Both the position numbers and the translations under genes were made by a program. 37,777 nucleotides of DNA from contig JAFXPY010000030.1 of assembly GCA_017527495.1 (NCBI GenBank), forward strand, positions 1-37,777, written 5' to 3'. Source of the stretch: Paludibacteraceae bacterium. Its GTDB lineage: Bacteria > Bacteroidota > Bacteroidia > Bacteroidales > Paludibacteraceae. The stretch's first letter is position 1, and each line of letters begins with the position of its first letter. Below, one piece after another: positions 16,091 to 25,520 of this stretch. The notes under the pieces are model-generated. The model saw only the letters and a program-made list of their open reading frames with translations, was not told where the DNA came from and ran no database searches.

Positions 16091-18391
16091 TTATTTTTTG
16101 CAGGCTTGATTAGGGTCAAATTCAGCAGGTATATCAAATTTTTCATCTTGTGAGTAGCCAAGTGTTGAGTCGGCATAAACTTTTTGCATATATAGTCCCC
16201 ATATAGGCAGGGCTGTTGAGGCTCCTTGTCCCATCGACATATAGTCGAAGTGTATTGAGCGGTCTTCGCCTCCAACCCAGCAACCGCTCACAAGTCGTGG
16301 TGTGAAGCCCATAAACCAACCATCAGCATTGCGCTGTGATGTTCCTGTTTTTCCTCCCATATCGGCTGTGATACCATATTTGCGGCGCACGCGCCCACCT
16401 GTTCCGCCATTGACAACAGCACGAAGCATATCTATCATCTTGTAGGATGTTGTTTCGTTTATCACCTCTTGTGAGTTTGGAGCAAAGACAGCAATTACGT
16501 TGCCGTTTTTGTCTTCAATACGGGTTACATAAAGCGGGTTAATTCGAATTCCTTTGTTAGGGAAGGTGGTGTAGGCATCCACCATCTCACCAACAGAAAT
16601 ATCGCAAGGCCCCAGACACAATGCAGGTACGGCTTCAAGGTTGCCTCGAATACCAAAGTTTTGCATCATTTTTACCAATGCTTGCGGCGTGAAACGATCC
16701 ATAAGATTGGCACTCACCCAGTTACTTGATTGTGCTAATCCCCAACGCAGTGTAACCATCTGACCTTGATTTGTAACTTTGTGCGATTCTTTTGGTGTCC
16801 ATTCCTGATTGTTTGAAATTATCGTTACCGGCTCATACAATACTTGGTCGCAAGGCCACATACCTTCTTCCATTGCGAGTGTGAAGAGGTATGGTTTCAC
16901 TGTTGAGCCAATCTCGCGGCGACCAAGATTGACCATATCATACTGGAAAAATGAGAAGTTAGGTCCACCAACGTATGCTTTCACATAGCCATTTTGCGGA
17001 TCCATCGACATAAAGCCACAGCGCAAGAAATGTTTGTGATAGCGCAAACTATCCATCGGGGTCATCACTGTGTCAATGGTGCCTGCGTAACTGAACACGT
17101 GCATTTCTGTAGGGGTGTTGAAGTTGTCGATAATCTCTTGCTGCGACAAACCTTGCTTATGAAGTCCGCGATAGCGATCGGTTTGTCGCATGGCTTTATT
17201 CATTGATGCTTCAATTTCTTTTTGGCTCAGATTGCGATCGAATGGAGCATAACTCTTGCCTTTTTTCTCCTTGAAAAACTCGCCTTGGAGATATTGCATG
17301 TGTTCATTGACAGCCTCTTCTGCATATCGTTGCATTTTGCTGTCTAATGTAGTAACTATCTTCAAACCATCAGAATAAAGATCGTAATTAGTTCCATCAG
17401 GCTTAGTGTTTTTTTTGCAAAAACCATAGAGTGGGTTAGTGTCCCATTGCTCGCGGTCGATAGCATATTTGTCTTTTTGCCATTCTGCATAGTCTGATTC
17501 TATTGGCTCTTTGGCTGTCATTATAAGGCGCAGATATTCGCGGAAATATGGAGCAGAACCTTCTTTATGGTCAACTTTTTGATAGTTAAGCTCAAGTGGT
17601 ATCTGCTTTATACTATCGCATTCTGCTTCAGTCAAGTAGCCGGCTTTTTCCATCTGTTCAAGTACGGTGTTTCTGCGGTTGAAGGCTTTTTCCTTTCGGC
17701 GAATAGGGTTGTACAATGAGGGGTTTTTACACATGCCTACAAGCATAGCTGCTTGCTCAATAGAGAGTTGGTCAGGCGTTGTGTTGAAATAGACGCGTGC
17801 CGCAGATTTTATACCTACTGCATTGTAGAGAAAATCAAACTGATTGAGATACATCATGATGATTTCCTCTTTGGTGTAGAGGCGTTCGAGCTGTACAGCA
17901 ATCACCCATTCAATAGGCTTTTGCAAAGCACGTTCAAATATGTTGGCGGCTTGCGGTGAGTAGAGTTGCTTTGCCAATTGCTGAGTAAGTGTTGAACCAC
18001 CACCGGCACGACCGAGTTTCATCAGCACTCTGACCAAGGCCTTTCCGTCAATACCTGAATGTTCGTAAAAACGCACATCTTCAGTGGCAACAAGTGCATG
18101 AATCATATTCTCAGATATGTCGGCATAACTCACGCCAACACGATTCTCATTTCTATAATACTGTCCGAGCAAAACACCATCAGCAGAATAAATCTCTGTG
18201 GCATAATTGTTTTTAGGGTTCTGCAAATCTTCCAATTCGGGCAGGTAGCCTAATTTCCCTTTGGCTATAAGAGCAAATATCAATACAATAAGCCCTATAC
18301 CTAAAGCAAATAGTATCCAAAAAATAATTGCAAAAGGTTTGTTGAAACGATTTGGTTTTGCCGTTTCAATGGTTTTCTTTTCTGTTGCCAT
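16091..18391 (-). CDS. Class A penicillin-binding protein (PBP1a-like transglycosylase/transpeptidase)
   Basis: This 766-residue bifunctional murein synthase has a short cytoplasmic tail and a single transmembrane helix (about residues 19-44). The GT51 glycosyltransferase domain shows TEDVRFYEHSGID (catalytic E104) and GGGSTLTQQLAKQLYS (130-145). The transpeptidase domain shows SxxK in GSTVKP (near residue 494), SxN in SSNW and KTG in GGKTGTSQ (near residue 680). It polymerises lipid II into glycan strands and cross-links the peptides on the periplasmic side of the inner membrane. It lies ten bases downstream of hemW in an apparent operon. All catalytic motifs are present. Confidence 0.95.
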   Translation of the reverse strand: MATEKKTIETAKPNRFNKPFAIIFWILFALGIGLIVLIFALIAKGKLGYLPELEDLQNPKNNYATEIYSADGVLLGQYYRNENRVGVSYADISENMIHALVATEDVRFYEHSGIDGKALVRVLMKLGRAGGGSTLTQQLAKQLYSPQAANIFERALQKPIEWVIAVQLERLYTKEEIIMMYLNQFDFLYNAVGIKSAARVYFNTTPDQLSIEQAAMLVGMCKNPSLYNPIRRKEKAFNRRNTVLEQMEKAGYLTEAECDSIKQIPLELNYQKVDHKEGSAPYFREYLRLIMTAKEPIESDYAEWQKDKYAIDREQWDTNPLYGFCKKNTKPDGTNYDLYSDGLKIVTTLDSKMQRYAEEAVNEHMQYLQGEFFKEKKGKSYAPFDRNLSQKEIEASMNKAMRQTDRYRGLHKQGLSQQEIIDNFNTPTEMHVFSYAGTIDTVMTPMDSLRYHKHFLRCGFMSMDPQNGYVKAYVGGPNFSFFQYDMVNLGRREIGSTVKPYLFTLAMEEGMWPCDQVLYEPVTIISNNQEWTPKESHKVTNQGQMVTLRWGLAQSSNWVSANLMDRFTPQALVKMMQNFGIRGNLEAVPALCLGPCDISVGEMVDAYTTFPNKGIRINPLYVTRIEDKNGNVIAVFAPNSQEVINETTSYKMIDMLRAVVNGGTGGRVRRKYGITADMGGKTGTSQRNADGWFMGFTPRLVSGCWVGGEDRSIHFDYMSMGQGASTALPIWGLYMQKVYADSTLGYSQDEKFDIPAEFDPNQACKK

Positions 18392-18401
18392 ATATGATAA
18401 T

Positions 18402-19517
18402 TTAGACGGTTATTAATCTTTGTGTTATCGCATCCAATAGATGCCAACCATGCTTATTTATTCTCAAAAAATTGTTTTCTATGATTAAATTATTTTGCTC
18501 AATGTCGGACTTTGCTTGTGTTATGCAATATGTGTATTGTTCTATTCCATATTGTTCTTTCAGTTTATTCAAATCAATACCTTTGGCAGTGCGGAGCTGG
18601 AGCATAATGGTTTCGTTATATCGGTCGGTTGTGTTTAATGGGTCTTTAATTACTTTTTGAACACCATTCAAATAGTTTTTCAGATCTGCTTCGTTCGCTT
18701 GACGATTCAGTCCGTCGAAAGAGTGGGCGGCAGCACCAATTCCTAAATACGGTTCACCGGTCCAATAGCTCATGTTGTGACGCGAATGAAAATTAGGTCT
18801 GCAAAAATTTGATACCTCATAATGTTCAAAACTTGATTTTCCAAGTCTTTCAATTATTCTGTCGTACATCAAATTGAGCGTATCGTCGTCAAGCTCTGCA
18901 ACCTTTTCCTCTTCTTTAAGTTTGTAAAGTTGAGTTCCTTCTTCGTAAGTCAAGCAATATGTGGAGACATGTTGAATATCTAATTTCAGTATTTGGTCAA
19001 TGTCCTTATCCAACATCTCCAGAGTCTGATTAGGCAAACCGTATATCAGGTCAACACTAATATTGTCAAAACATTTTTTTGCCTCTTCAATTGCTTGTAT
19101 TGCTTCTTCTGCCGTATGCCTACGATGCAAAAAATGCAATTGACTATTGTCAAAAGTCTGAACACCAAAGCTAATTCGGTTTATACCAAAATTATGCCAA
19201 TTTGTTAAAATATCTTTGCGAATATCATTTGGATTGCACTCAATTGTTGTTTCGCAATAGTTTTGCAGTTTATATAAATTAAAAATATGTTTAAGTAGCC
19301 GTTCAATATTGTGTTGAGACAATGTGCTCGGAGTGCCACCTCCGAGATATATCGTGCTGATTTGTTTTGTCGGTAAGTAGTCTTGCCGTGCAGTCAGTTC
19401 TTCGCATAATCTATCCACATATTTGTCTTGCAAGTTTTCGTTTTGAGTAGTTGAATAGAAATCGCAATATATACATCTCGACTTGCAAAATGGTATGTGA
19501 ACATATATCCCTGCCAT
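18402..19517 (-). CDS. hemW: HemW-like radical SAM protein (coproporphyrinogen III oxidase-like)
   Basis: From the preferred start the protein has 371 residues and opens MAGIYVHIPFCKSRCIYCDF, with C11, C15 and C18 binding the [4Fe-4S] cluster. The order continues with TIYLGGGTPS, ISFGVQTF, DLIYGLPNQT and SYWTGEPYLGIGAAAHS, as in HemW. This HemN relative is considered a haem chaperone rather than a true oxidase. The frame is open 28 codons upstream, but that part overlaps the end of rarA. The ATG at 19517 forms a TAATG junction with the rarA stop and matches the usual family N-terminus. Confidence 0.92.
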   Translation of the reverse strand: MAGIYVHIPFCKSRCIYCDFYSTTQNENLQDKYVDRLCEELTARQDYLPTKQISTIYLGGGTPSTLSQHNIERLLKHIFNLYKLQNYCETTIECNPNDIRKDILTNWHNFGINRISFGVQTFDNSQLHFLHRRHTAEEAIQAIEEAKKCFDNISVDLIYGLPNQTLEMLDKDIDQILKLDIQHVSTYCLTYEEGTQLYKLKEEEKVAELDDDTLNLMYDRIIERLGKSSFEHYEVSNFCRPNFHSRHNMSYWTGEPYLGIGAAAHSFDGLNRQANEADLKNYLNGVQKVIKDPLNTTDRYNETIMLQLRTAKGIDLNKLKEQYGIEQYTYCITQAKSDIEQNNLIIENNFLRINKHGWHLLDAITQRLITV

Positions 19518-20788
19518 TATTGTTTGTATTTTTCTTTTCCCCAAAGAGTGTGCATCCAATCGTCCATTTTCTTTTCTTGCGGGCTGCCTTGTGCAAACCA
19601 AAAGCGTGTATCTTTTAGTTCGTCAGGCAAGAATTGTTGTAGAACAAAATGATTGGGGTAGTCGTGGGCATATTTGTAGTTGTCGCTATATCCAAGTTCC
19701 TTCATCAGCTTTGTAGGTGCATTGCGCAAATGAAGAGGGACGGGTAGGTTGCCTGTTTGTTCCACATTTGCAAGAGCATTGTCTATTGCCAAATAGGCAG
19801 AATTGCTTTTTACCGATGTGGCCAAATATATGGTAGCTTCGGCAAGTATAATACGCCCTTCCGGCCAACCAATTTTGGTGAGGGTGTCGAATGCAGCATT
19901 GGCAATTAAGAGTGCATTCGGATTGGCAAGTCCTATGTCTTCTGACGCAGATATAACAAGTCGTCGTGCTATAAACTTTGGATCCTCACCGGCTGCTATC
20001 ATTCGAGCTAACCAGTAGATGGCAGCATCAGGGTCGCTTCCGCGTATCGACTTGATAAAAGCTGATATAATGTCATAATGCAACTCGCCGTCTTTGTCGT
20101 AAGCAAGCGGGTTTTGTTGCAAGCGTTGTGCCACGGTTTTGTTGTCGATTACAACATGTTGTTCCTCCGTGTTGCAGACTAATTCAAGAATGTTGAGTAA
20201 TTTGCGAGCATCACCGCCCGAATAGCGAAAGAGTCCATCGTATTCTTTTATTTCTATGTCTTTGCGTTTGAGCTCTTCGTCTGTTGTCAAAGCACGATTC
20301 AGCAACTGCATCAGGTCGTCTTTGTCAAGACTTTTCAGCACATACACTTGACAGCGCGATAGCAGTGGATTGATTACCTCGAATGAAGGGTTTTCTGTTG
20401 TCGCACCAATAAGTGTTATCGTTCCGTTTTCCACAGCTCCGAGCAGGCTATCTTGCTGCGATTTTGAAAAGCGGTGTATCTCGTCAATGAAAAGAATAGG
20501 GTTGGCTTGATTGAAAAAAGTGCTTTGTCTGGCTTTTTCAATTACTTCGCGTACTTCTTTCACACCTGATGTTACAGCACTGAGAGTGAAAAATGGCACC
20601 TCAAGTTGGTTGGCTATAATCTTGGCAAGTGTGGTCTTGCCCACACCCGGAGGGCCCCACAAAATGAATGATGAAACATGTTTGTTCTCTATCATTTTGC
20701 GAAGTACAGCTCCTTCACCAACAAGGTGCTTCTGCCCGATGTAATCATCAAGTGTCTTTGGTCGTAATCTCTCTGCAAGTGGCAACAT
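19517..20788 (-). CDS. rarA: Replication-associated recombination protein RarA (MgsA)
   Basis: This 423-residue AAA+ ATPase is related to clamp loaders. Walker A is GPPGVGKTT (residues 45-53) and Walker B is FIDEIH (100-105, D102/E103). It also has the sensor 1 segment LIGATTENPSFEVINPLLSR and the family-typical SFIKSIRGSDPDAAIYWLARM and YAHDYP. RarA acts at stalled replication forks and double-strand breaks in the cytoplasm. The size is normal. It is the first gene of the run rarA-hemW-PBP1a-TPR-TraB-like, and its stop overlaps the hemW start by one base. No clear promoter is visible in the repeat-filled gap upstream. Confidence 0.95.
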   Translation of the reverse strand: MLPLAERLRPKTLDDYIGQKHLVGEGAVLRKMIENKHVSSFILWGPPGVGKTTLAKIIANQLEVPFFTLSAVTSGVKEVREVIEKARQSTFFNQANPILFIDEIHRFSKSQQDSLLGAVENGTITLIGATTENPSFEVINPLLSRCQVYVLKSLDKDDLMQLLNRALTTDEELKRKDIEIKEYDGLFRYSGGDARKLLNILELVCNTEEQHVVIDNKTVAQRLQQNPLAYDKDGELHYDIISAFIKSIRGSDPDAAIYWLARMIAAGEDPKFIARRLVISASEDIGLANPNALLIANAAFDTLTKIGWPEGRIILAEATIYLATSVKSNSAYLAIDNALANVEQTGNLPVPLHLRNAPTKLMKELGYSDNYKYAHDYPNHFVLQQFLPDELKDTRFWFAQGSPQEKKMDDWMHTLWGKEKYKQ

Positions 20789-20794
20789 AAAGGT

Positions 20795-20940
20795 ATTTAC
20801 TTATTTTCTTATTTACGATTTACATATTGTAGAAGTAAGTTTTTAGATCGCTCACTTCGTTCGCTGTCAGAAGTTAGAGATTTCTCACATCTTTCAGCGT
20901 CAGCGGTCTTTTGTCTTTCAGCGATAGCGGTCTTATTTCT
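20795..20940. repeat. Dispersed-repeat composite between recN and rarA
   Basis: Three repeat words are joined here. The first (20795-20826) is an AT-rich block whose reverse complement recurs at 27452-27486 (TATGTAAATCGTAAATAAG). The second (20846-20880) begins GATCGCTCACTTCGTTCGCT and is nearly identical to 25370-25404. The third is two units of CTTTCAGCGNNAGCGGTC at about 20889-20930, inverse relatives of the repeat at 1355-1446. No gene is seen. Confidence 0.83.
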
Positions 20941-20951
20941 TACTTCTCTTC

Positions 20952-22604
20952 TCACTTCTTCAACAATTCTTTGGCATTGTTGATTGCACTTTGAGTTATT
21001 TGGTTTCCGCTCAACATAGTGGCTATTTCCATGATGCGCTCATCCGGAGTCAGTTGTTTTATTTGTGTCTCCGTACTATCGGCATTGTCTGCCTTATATA
21101 CTTTATAATGTGTTTTACCTTTTGATGCAATTTGGGGTAGGTGAGTGATACTGATTACTTGCCTGCCTTCGCTCATTTCAAGCATAATTTGCCCCATACG
21201 GTCGGCTATATCACCTGACACACCTGTGTCAATCTCGTCAAACAATATTGTTGGCATGTCCACACTATTGGCCACCATTGACTTTATACAGAGCATAAGT
21301 CGTGCTAATTCACCTCCTGATGCTACTTCTGCCACATCCTGAAGGTGCTGGTTTTTGTTGGCTGCAAAAAGAAAATGTATTTGGTCTTTTCCCGTTGGCG
21401 TAAGATGTTCTGTTTTCGTCATTTCAATACTGAATTGTGCATGCTTTATTCCTAATTGTTGCAGCCGTTCGGTGATATGTTGTTCGGTGCTTTCTTTTAT
21501 TGCGAATCGGCTCTTTGAGAGTTTTGCAGCCTCATTCTCTGTCGTTTTTTCGCATTTTTCATATTCAGCTTGAGCTTCTGCAATTTGTTGGTCGTATGAT
21601 GTTATTTGACCCAAACGATGTTCAAGTTGGTGCTGGATTTCAAGCAGTTGTTCAACCGTATCTACATGGTGTTTTGCCATGAGTGTGTTGAGTAAGTCAT
21701 AACGCTCCTCAAGTTGTTCAAGTCGCTGCGGGTCGTAATCAACATTGAGATTTGTACTGTCTATTTCTGCTGCAATATCTTTCAGTTCAATCCCAACTGA
21801 CTTTATTCTATCAAGCAGTTCGCTTGCAGAAGGCAGGTATTTGATGGCTTTAGATAAGTTCTGTTCTGTGTTACGCAGCAAATCAATAGTTGCCTGTTCG
21901 CCATTTAGGCACAGACTGCTTTCTGTCAATAATTCTTTGAGTTCTTCAGCATGAGAAAGCATATTGATTTCATTTTCAATCTCAATGTCTTCACCTGATT
22001 TCAATTTTGCCTCTGCAAGTTGATTGAGTTGAAATTCAACATAATCTTGATCGGCTTTCTCTTGTTCTGCTTGTTTGATGAGATTGTCAAGGTGTTTTTT
22101 TGCCTCTTGATATTCCTTGAACGACTTGAGATATGAATTGAATATGACTGCATTTTGTGCAATGCTGTCAATAATTTGTCGTTGGAAATCATCATTGCCT
22201 ATCAGCAGATTTTCGTGCTGCGAATGTATATCGAGCAAGCGATTGCCCAATTGTTTTAGTGCATTGAGTGTTATAGGTGTGTCGTTCACAAAACTTCGTG
22301 ATTTGCCGTTGACACTTATCTCACGTCTAATGGTGCATAAGTCGGAATAGTCTAAATCATTTTCGTCGAAAAATGCTTGCAGGTTATATCTGCTTATGTC
22401 AAACTCTGCTTCGATAATACATTTTTGCTCACCCTGACGAATTGTCTTTGTATCAGCCCGTTGACCTAACACAAGTCCGAGAGCACCAAGAATAATTGAT
22501 TTTCCGGCACCTGTCTCACCTGTAATAACTGAAAAGCCTTTATTAAAACTAATGTCCAGATTGGCTATCAGTGCGTAATTAGATATGTTTAAGTTCTTTA
22601 GCAT
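20952..22604 (-). CDS. recN: DNA repair protein RecN
   Basis: This 550-residue SMC-like ATPase has Walker A GETGAGKS (residues 29-36) close to the N-terminus and a long helical middle with coiled-coil character (about 150-375). The C-terminal half has the signature region ASGGELARLMLCIKSM, Walker B PTILFDEIDTGVSG and THLPQIASKG. RecN helps hold and tether DNA ends during double-strand-break repair. Full length for the family. It ends the aroE-DUF4831-DUF4835-recN run, starting 45 bases after the DUF4835 stop. Confidence 0.95.
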   Translation of the reverse strand: MLKNLNISNYALIANLDISFNKGFSVITGETGAGKSIILGALGLVLGQRADTKTIRQGEQKCIIEAEFDISRYNLQAFFDENDLDYSDLCTIRREISVNGKSRSFVNDTPITLNALKQLGNRLLDIHSQHENLLIGNDDFQRQIIDSIAQNAVIFNSYLKSFKEYQEAKKHLDNLIKQAEQEKADQDYVEFQLNQLAEAKLKSGEDIEIENEINMLSHAEELKELLTESSLCLNGEQATIDLLRNTEQNLSKAIKYLPSASELLDRIKSVGIELKDIAAEIDSTNLNVDYDPQRLEQLEERYDLLNTLMAKHHVDTVEQLLEIQHQLEHRLGQITSYDQQIAEAQAEYEKCEKTTENEAAKLSKSRFAIKESTEQHITERLQQLGIKHAQFSIEMTKTEHLTPTGKDQIHFLFAANKNQHLQDVAEVASGGELARLMLCIKSMVANSVDMPTILFDEIDTGVSGDIADRMGQIMLEMSEGRQVISITHLPQIASKGKTHYKVYKADNADSTETQIKQLTPDERIMEIATMLSGNQITQSAINNAKELLKK

Positions 22605-22649
22605 TCTTTTCTCTTATTTCTCACTTCTCACAGCGCAGCGTTCTCATTT

Positions 22650-23561
22650 CTAATCTCCATTCAACGCTTCTTCATATTTGTCTAAACGGGTAGGGTCAAC
22701 ATCGGACAGTATTGTCAGCACATTTTTTTTCTCGTCAGCTGTTCCTTTGCTGAATATATTGATGAGTTCGTCTGATTTGGCGTCAAGAAACATTCCAACC
22801 ATATATGTTGCCGGACGGGCACGATTGGCTTCTTTGAGTACTCCCAGACCTGTTGCAATACGAGCACGACCATTCACCACATTAGCCTGCATCTCGTCAA
22901 GTCCATAGCGGTGATATTCATAGAAATACTCGCGAAAAGCGCGGAAAGCCTCATCGGTGTAGTTATGAATCACAGCATAGCGATTTTTGTTGCTGTCGAA
23001 AGCCTTCCAACCTGTTGATTCGCCACCCTCAAGCGACGCTGTTTGAGCAGCACTGACTATGTTTTCACATTGTTGGAAACTTATTGTGCCGCCAAGCTTT
23101 ATGTATGAATCCATGTCGATACCAATGATTAGATAAGCATAATATGCCAGCATGGCAGCAAGGTTGGATGTTATGTTGCTTTCTTGATAGTCAAGACGGT
23201 CAAACTCTTGATATTTGAAATTGAAATTACGGTCTTGATAATTGAGTATTATGGTGTTGTAGGAAGTGTTGAACACCGGTCGGCGAGCCTGTATGGTCAT
23301 CTGACAGGTGAAGATATCGCTCTCAACACTCTGAACGATAATACTCATATTGCACTCTATGCGTTCGAATTCTTGCACAGACAGATTAGTCCATTTGGTG
23401 TTGTTCATAAAGTCAGTTATGCTCTGTTGCAATGTGTTGAACACCGACTTGTTAGAGCCTTGAATTTGGTCGGAATTGATTGTTACATTGCAATTTATCT
23501 CTTGTGCATAAAGTATTGTTGCACATGCCAACAAAAGTAGTATGTTAAGTGTTCGTTTCAT
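22650..23561 (-). CDS. DUF4835 (PorD-like) secreted protein
   Basis: From the preferred ATG (23561) the protein has 303 residues and a clear signal peptide (MKRTLNILLLLACATILYAQ). The body matches the DUF4835 pattern that I recognise: EINCNVTINSDQIQGSNKSV, RRPVFNTSYNT, AYYAYLIIGIDMDSY and a C-terminal segment on parameters such as LDEMQANVVNGR. In several Bacteroidota this family is named PorD and linked to type IX secretion; a role here is only inferred. An upstream extension of 20 codons overlaps the DUF4831 gene and lacks the signal-peptide form, so it was rejected. The junction with the upstream gene is TAATG. Confidence 0.85.
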   Translation of the reverse strand: MKRTLNILLLLACATILYAQEINCNVTINSDQIQGSNKSVFNTLQQSITDFMNNTKWTNLSVQEFERIECNMSIIVQSVESDIFTCQMTIQARRPVFNTSYNTIILNYQDRNFNFKYQEFDRLDYQESNITSNLAAMLAYYAYLIIGIDMDSYIKLGGTISFQQCENIVSAAQTASLEGGESTGWKAFDSNKNRYAVIHNYTDEAFRAFREYFYEYHRYGLDEMQANVVNGRARIATGLGVLKEANRARPATYMVGMFLDAKSDELINIFSKGTADEKKNVLTILSDVDPTRLDKYEEALNGD

Positions 23562-24583
23562 TATTCTATTTGTCTTATAAGTCCGGTTACAGGATTTATT
23601 GTTATTTTTTTGTTCAACCACGATGGGTCTATAGGAACTTCTATACCAAGTTGTGCAATAGTAAGCACCGATTTGTTGAGTAGCTTATTTCCGTCTTTAA
23701 TCGTTATTTCAGCTTTGCCGGGGATATTATAATATATTGCATTTTTGTCAGCTTTGTATTTCTTTGAGTTTTTTTCGTCTTGCAAATAGGTCATAGGCAT
23801 TGTTTTCAGACTAATAAAAACGGGTGAACCGCTATAGTCGGTAGGCTCTACAGGACCACTGAATGACGAGAAACGGAACAACACTTCATTGTCAATGTTT
23901 TTACCGGGGTTGATGGTGTAGTAGGCGTATGCCGTTGTTGTGTCGCGTGTTCCGACAAAGAGTGCGCAGAGATTTTTCTCTTGTTCGCTCAATTCATCAA
24001 GTATAAGTTTTACGGCAGAGCCGTCAGTAGGCATATTGTCAATTTCGCCCGAAAGGAGATTAAATCTATTCTCTCGAATACGATAAATCTGTTTGGCTGT
24101 TCCTTCTGCCATTTTTGCCACAGAGCCGGAAAGCATCTGGTCCTCACCAAGCGGAACAAGCGATTTGCTGTTGTTCGAACTCGACATCGGTTTTTGTTCA
24201 AACTGACCCGTTTCCATTTTTTCGCAGGCAGTGTTGATTGCACACAATATTCCGTCATCTGTCAGATTAATGCCCGGAGTGTTTTTTGTGTTGTTCAGTA
24301 TATGGTAACGATTGGCATCGGCAACAGCACGAGTGTGAAGTCTTACTGACTTTATGACATAACTTGTTTTGTTCTGTGTAACAATATCGTCAGTGCCAAG
24401 ATAGAGTTTTGAATACTGGTAGAACATGCCTACTTTATTCTCTATTCTTTGATATTCAACTTCGGCAATTATTTCAGTCTTTGGCATATAATAAATTATC
24501 GCCGACTGATTCTGTGCTAATTGTTGAGCCTTAACTCCAACAATAGACGCAAAAAGGGTAGTTATAAAAATCAATCTTTTCAT
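23561..24583 (-). CDS. DUF4831 family secreted protein
   Basis: This 340-residue protein has an N-terminal signal peptide (MKRLIFITTLFASIVGVKAQ). It carries the features I associate with the Bacteroidota DUF4831 family: IIYYMPKTEIIAEVEYQRIE near the start, YSKLYLGTDDIV, YVIKSVRLHTRAVADANRYH, and a C-terminal GLPG-like YNIPGKAEITIKDGNKLL. The function is unknown; the family is predicted to be periplasmic or surface-exposed. Length matches the family. It overlaps aroE by four bases upstream (ATGA) and DUF4835 by one base downstream, so it is almost certainly translated as part of one operon. Confidence 0.83.
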   Translation of the reverse strand: MKRLIFITTLFASIVGVKAQQLAQNQSAIIYYMPKTEIIAEVEYQRIENKVGMFYQYSKLYLGTDDIVTQNKTSYVIKSVRLHTRAVADANRYHILNNTKNTPGINLTDDGILCAINTACEKMETGQFEQKPMSSSNNSKSLVPLGEDQMLSGSVAKMAEGTAKQIYRIRENRFNLLSGEIDNMPTDGSAVKLILDELSEQEKNLCALFVGTRDTTTAYAYYTINPGKNIDNEVLFRFSSFSGPVEPTDYSGSPVFISLKTMPMTYLQDEKNSKKYKADKNAIYYNIPGKAEITIKDGNKLLNKSVLTIAQLGIEVPIDPSWLNKKITINPVTGLIRQIE

Positions 24584-25320
24584 TCTTCATTCCATATTTT
24601 CCATGCTGCAATGGCTTGCCCTTGCAACATCTCGTATCCATTTTTAATTCTTGCACCGGCTTGTTCGCCTTTCTGCAAAAAGAGTGTCTTTTCAGGATTG
24701 TAAATCACATCATACAACAAATGATTTGGCGTTATCCATTCATAATTTATTGGTGCACAATTGTCTATTTTGGGAAACATACCAAGAGGTGTTGCGTTGA
24801 CAATCACTGTGTGTTGTTCAACAATTTCTCGCGTCAATTCATCATAGGTGATTGCGTCCGGCTTATGACTACGCGATACATATTGCGTATTTAATCCTAA
24901 TTTTTTCAGTACATAATTAACTGCCTTTGATGCACCTCCAGTACCTAAAATCAAGGCATGTGTGTCAGTCGGTTGCAATAAAGGACGGATGGAATTTTCA
25001 AAACCTATAGCATCGGTGTTATGACCTGTCAGGTGGAGCTTTCCGTTGAGATGTCTTACTCTAATTACATTGACAGCGCGCATTTCTTTCACAGCGTCAG
25101 ACAACTCATCTAAATAAGGAATAACAGCCTCTTTGTATGGTAGAGTAACATTAAGCCCTACAAGATCTGGAATGTTGAAAATCTCCACACATTGTTTGAT
25201 ATCCTCAATCGGATACAACTTATATTCAGCATCAATACCTTCACGCAAAAACTTAGCAGAAAAAAGCTTTTGCGAATACGATTGCAATAATGGATAACCT
25301 ATAATACCAAATTGTTTCAT
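24580..25320 (-). CDS. aroE: Shikimate dehydrogenase
   Basis: This 246-residue enzyme reduces 3-dehydroshikimate with NADPH in the chorismate pathway. The substrate-binding start is GYPLLQSYSQKLF (SYS at 14-16 in place of the commoner SHS). Catalytic lysine K63 is in NVTLPYK, and the NTDAIGF segment carries N101 and D103. The NADP loop is GTGGASKAV (126-134). A short length is common among Bacteroidota AroE proteins. It leads the operon aroE-DUF4831-DUF4835-recN. Its upstream region is filled with dispersed repeats rather than a clear promoter. Confidence 0.94.
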   Translation of the reverse strand: MKQFGIIGYPLLQSYSQKLFSAKFLREGIDAEYKLYPIEDIKQCVEIFNIPDLVGLNVTLPYKEAVIPYLDELSDAVKEMRAVNVIRVRHLNGKLHLTGHNTDAIGFENSIRPLLQPTDTHALILGTGGASKAVNYVLKKLGLNTQYVSRSHKPDAITYDELTREIVEQHTVIVNATPLGMFPKIDNCAPINYEWITPNHLLYDVIYNPEKTLFLQKGEQAGARIKNGYEMLQGQAIAAWKIWNEE

Positions 25321-25329
25321 AATAAATTA

Positions 25330-25520
25330 TAGATGTTAGACCGCTCACTTCGTGAGCTGTTAGATTTTAGATCGCTCACTTCGTTCGCTGTTAGAAGTTG
25401 GAGATCTCTCACATCTTTCAGCTTCAGCGGTCTTGCTTCTTACAGCTTTTTGCGGTCTTTTGTCTTTCAGCGTCAGCGGTCTTTGTTCTTACAGCTTTTT
25501 GCGGTCTTTGTTCTCACTTC
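25330..25520. repeat. Dispersed-repeat composite upstream of aroE
   Basis: A perfect hairpin GCTCAC-TTC-GTGAGC lies at 25343-25357. It is followed by the 35-base block at 25370-25404 shared with 20846-20880. Then come alternating CTTTCAGCNTCAGCGGTC and CTTACAGCTTTTTGCGGTC words up to about 25515. The latter relate to the 23-bp units at 1355-1446, in inverse orientation. The end (about 25500-25525) overlaps the 3' end of the nitroreductase gene. Confidence 0.83.

Noticed and set aside
19518..19601. Upstream start for hemW (28 extra codons)
   Set aside because: It overlaps the end of rarA, and the family N-terminus MAGIYVHIPFC begins exactly at 19517 in a TAATG junction.
23562..23621. Upstream start for the DUF4835 gene (20 extra codons)
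   Set aside because: It overlaps the DUF4831 gene and would bury a clear signal peptide that starts at 23561.
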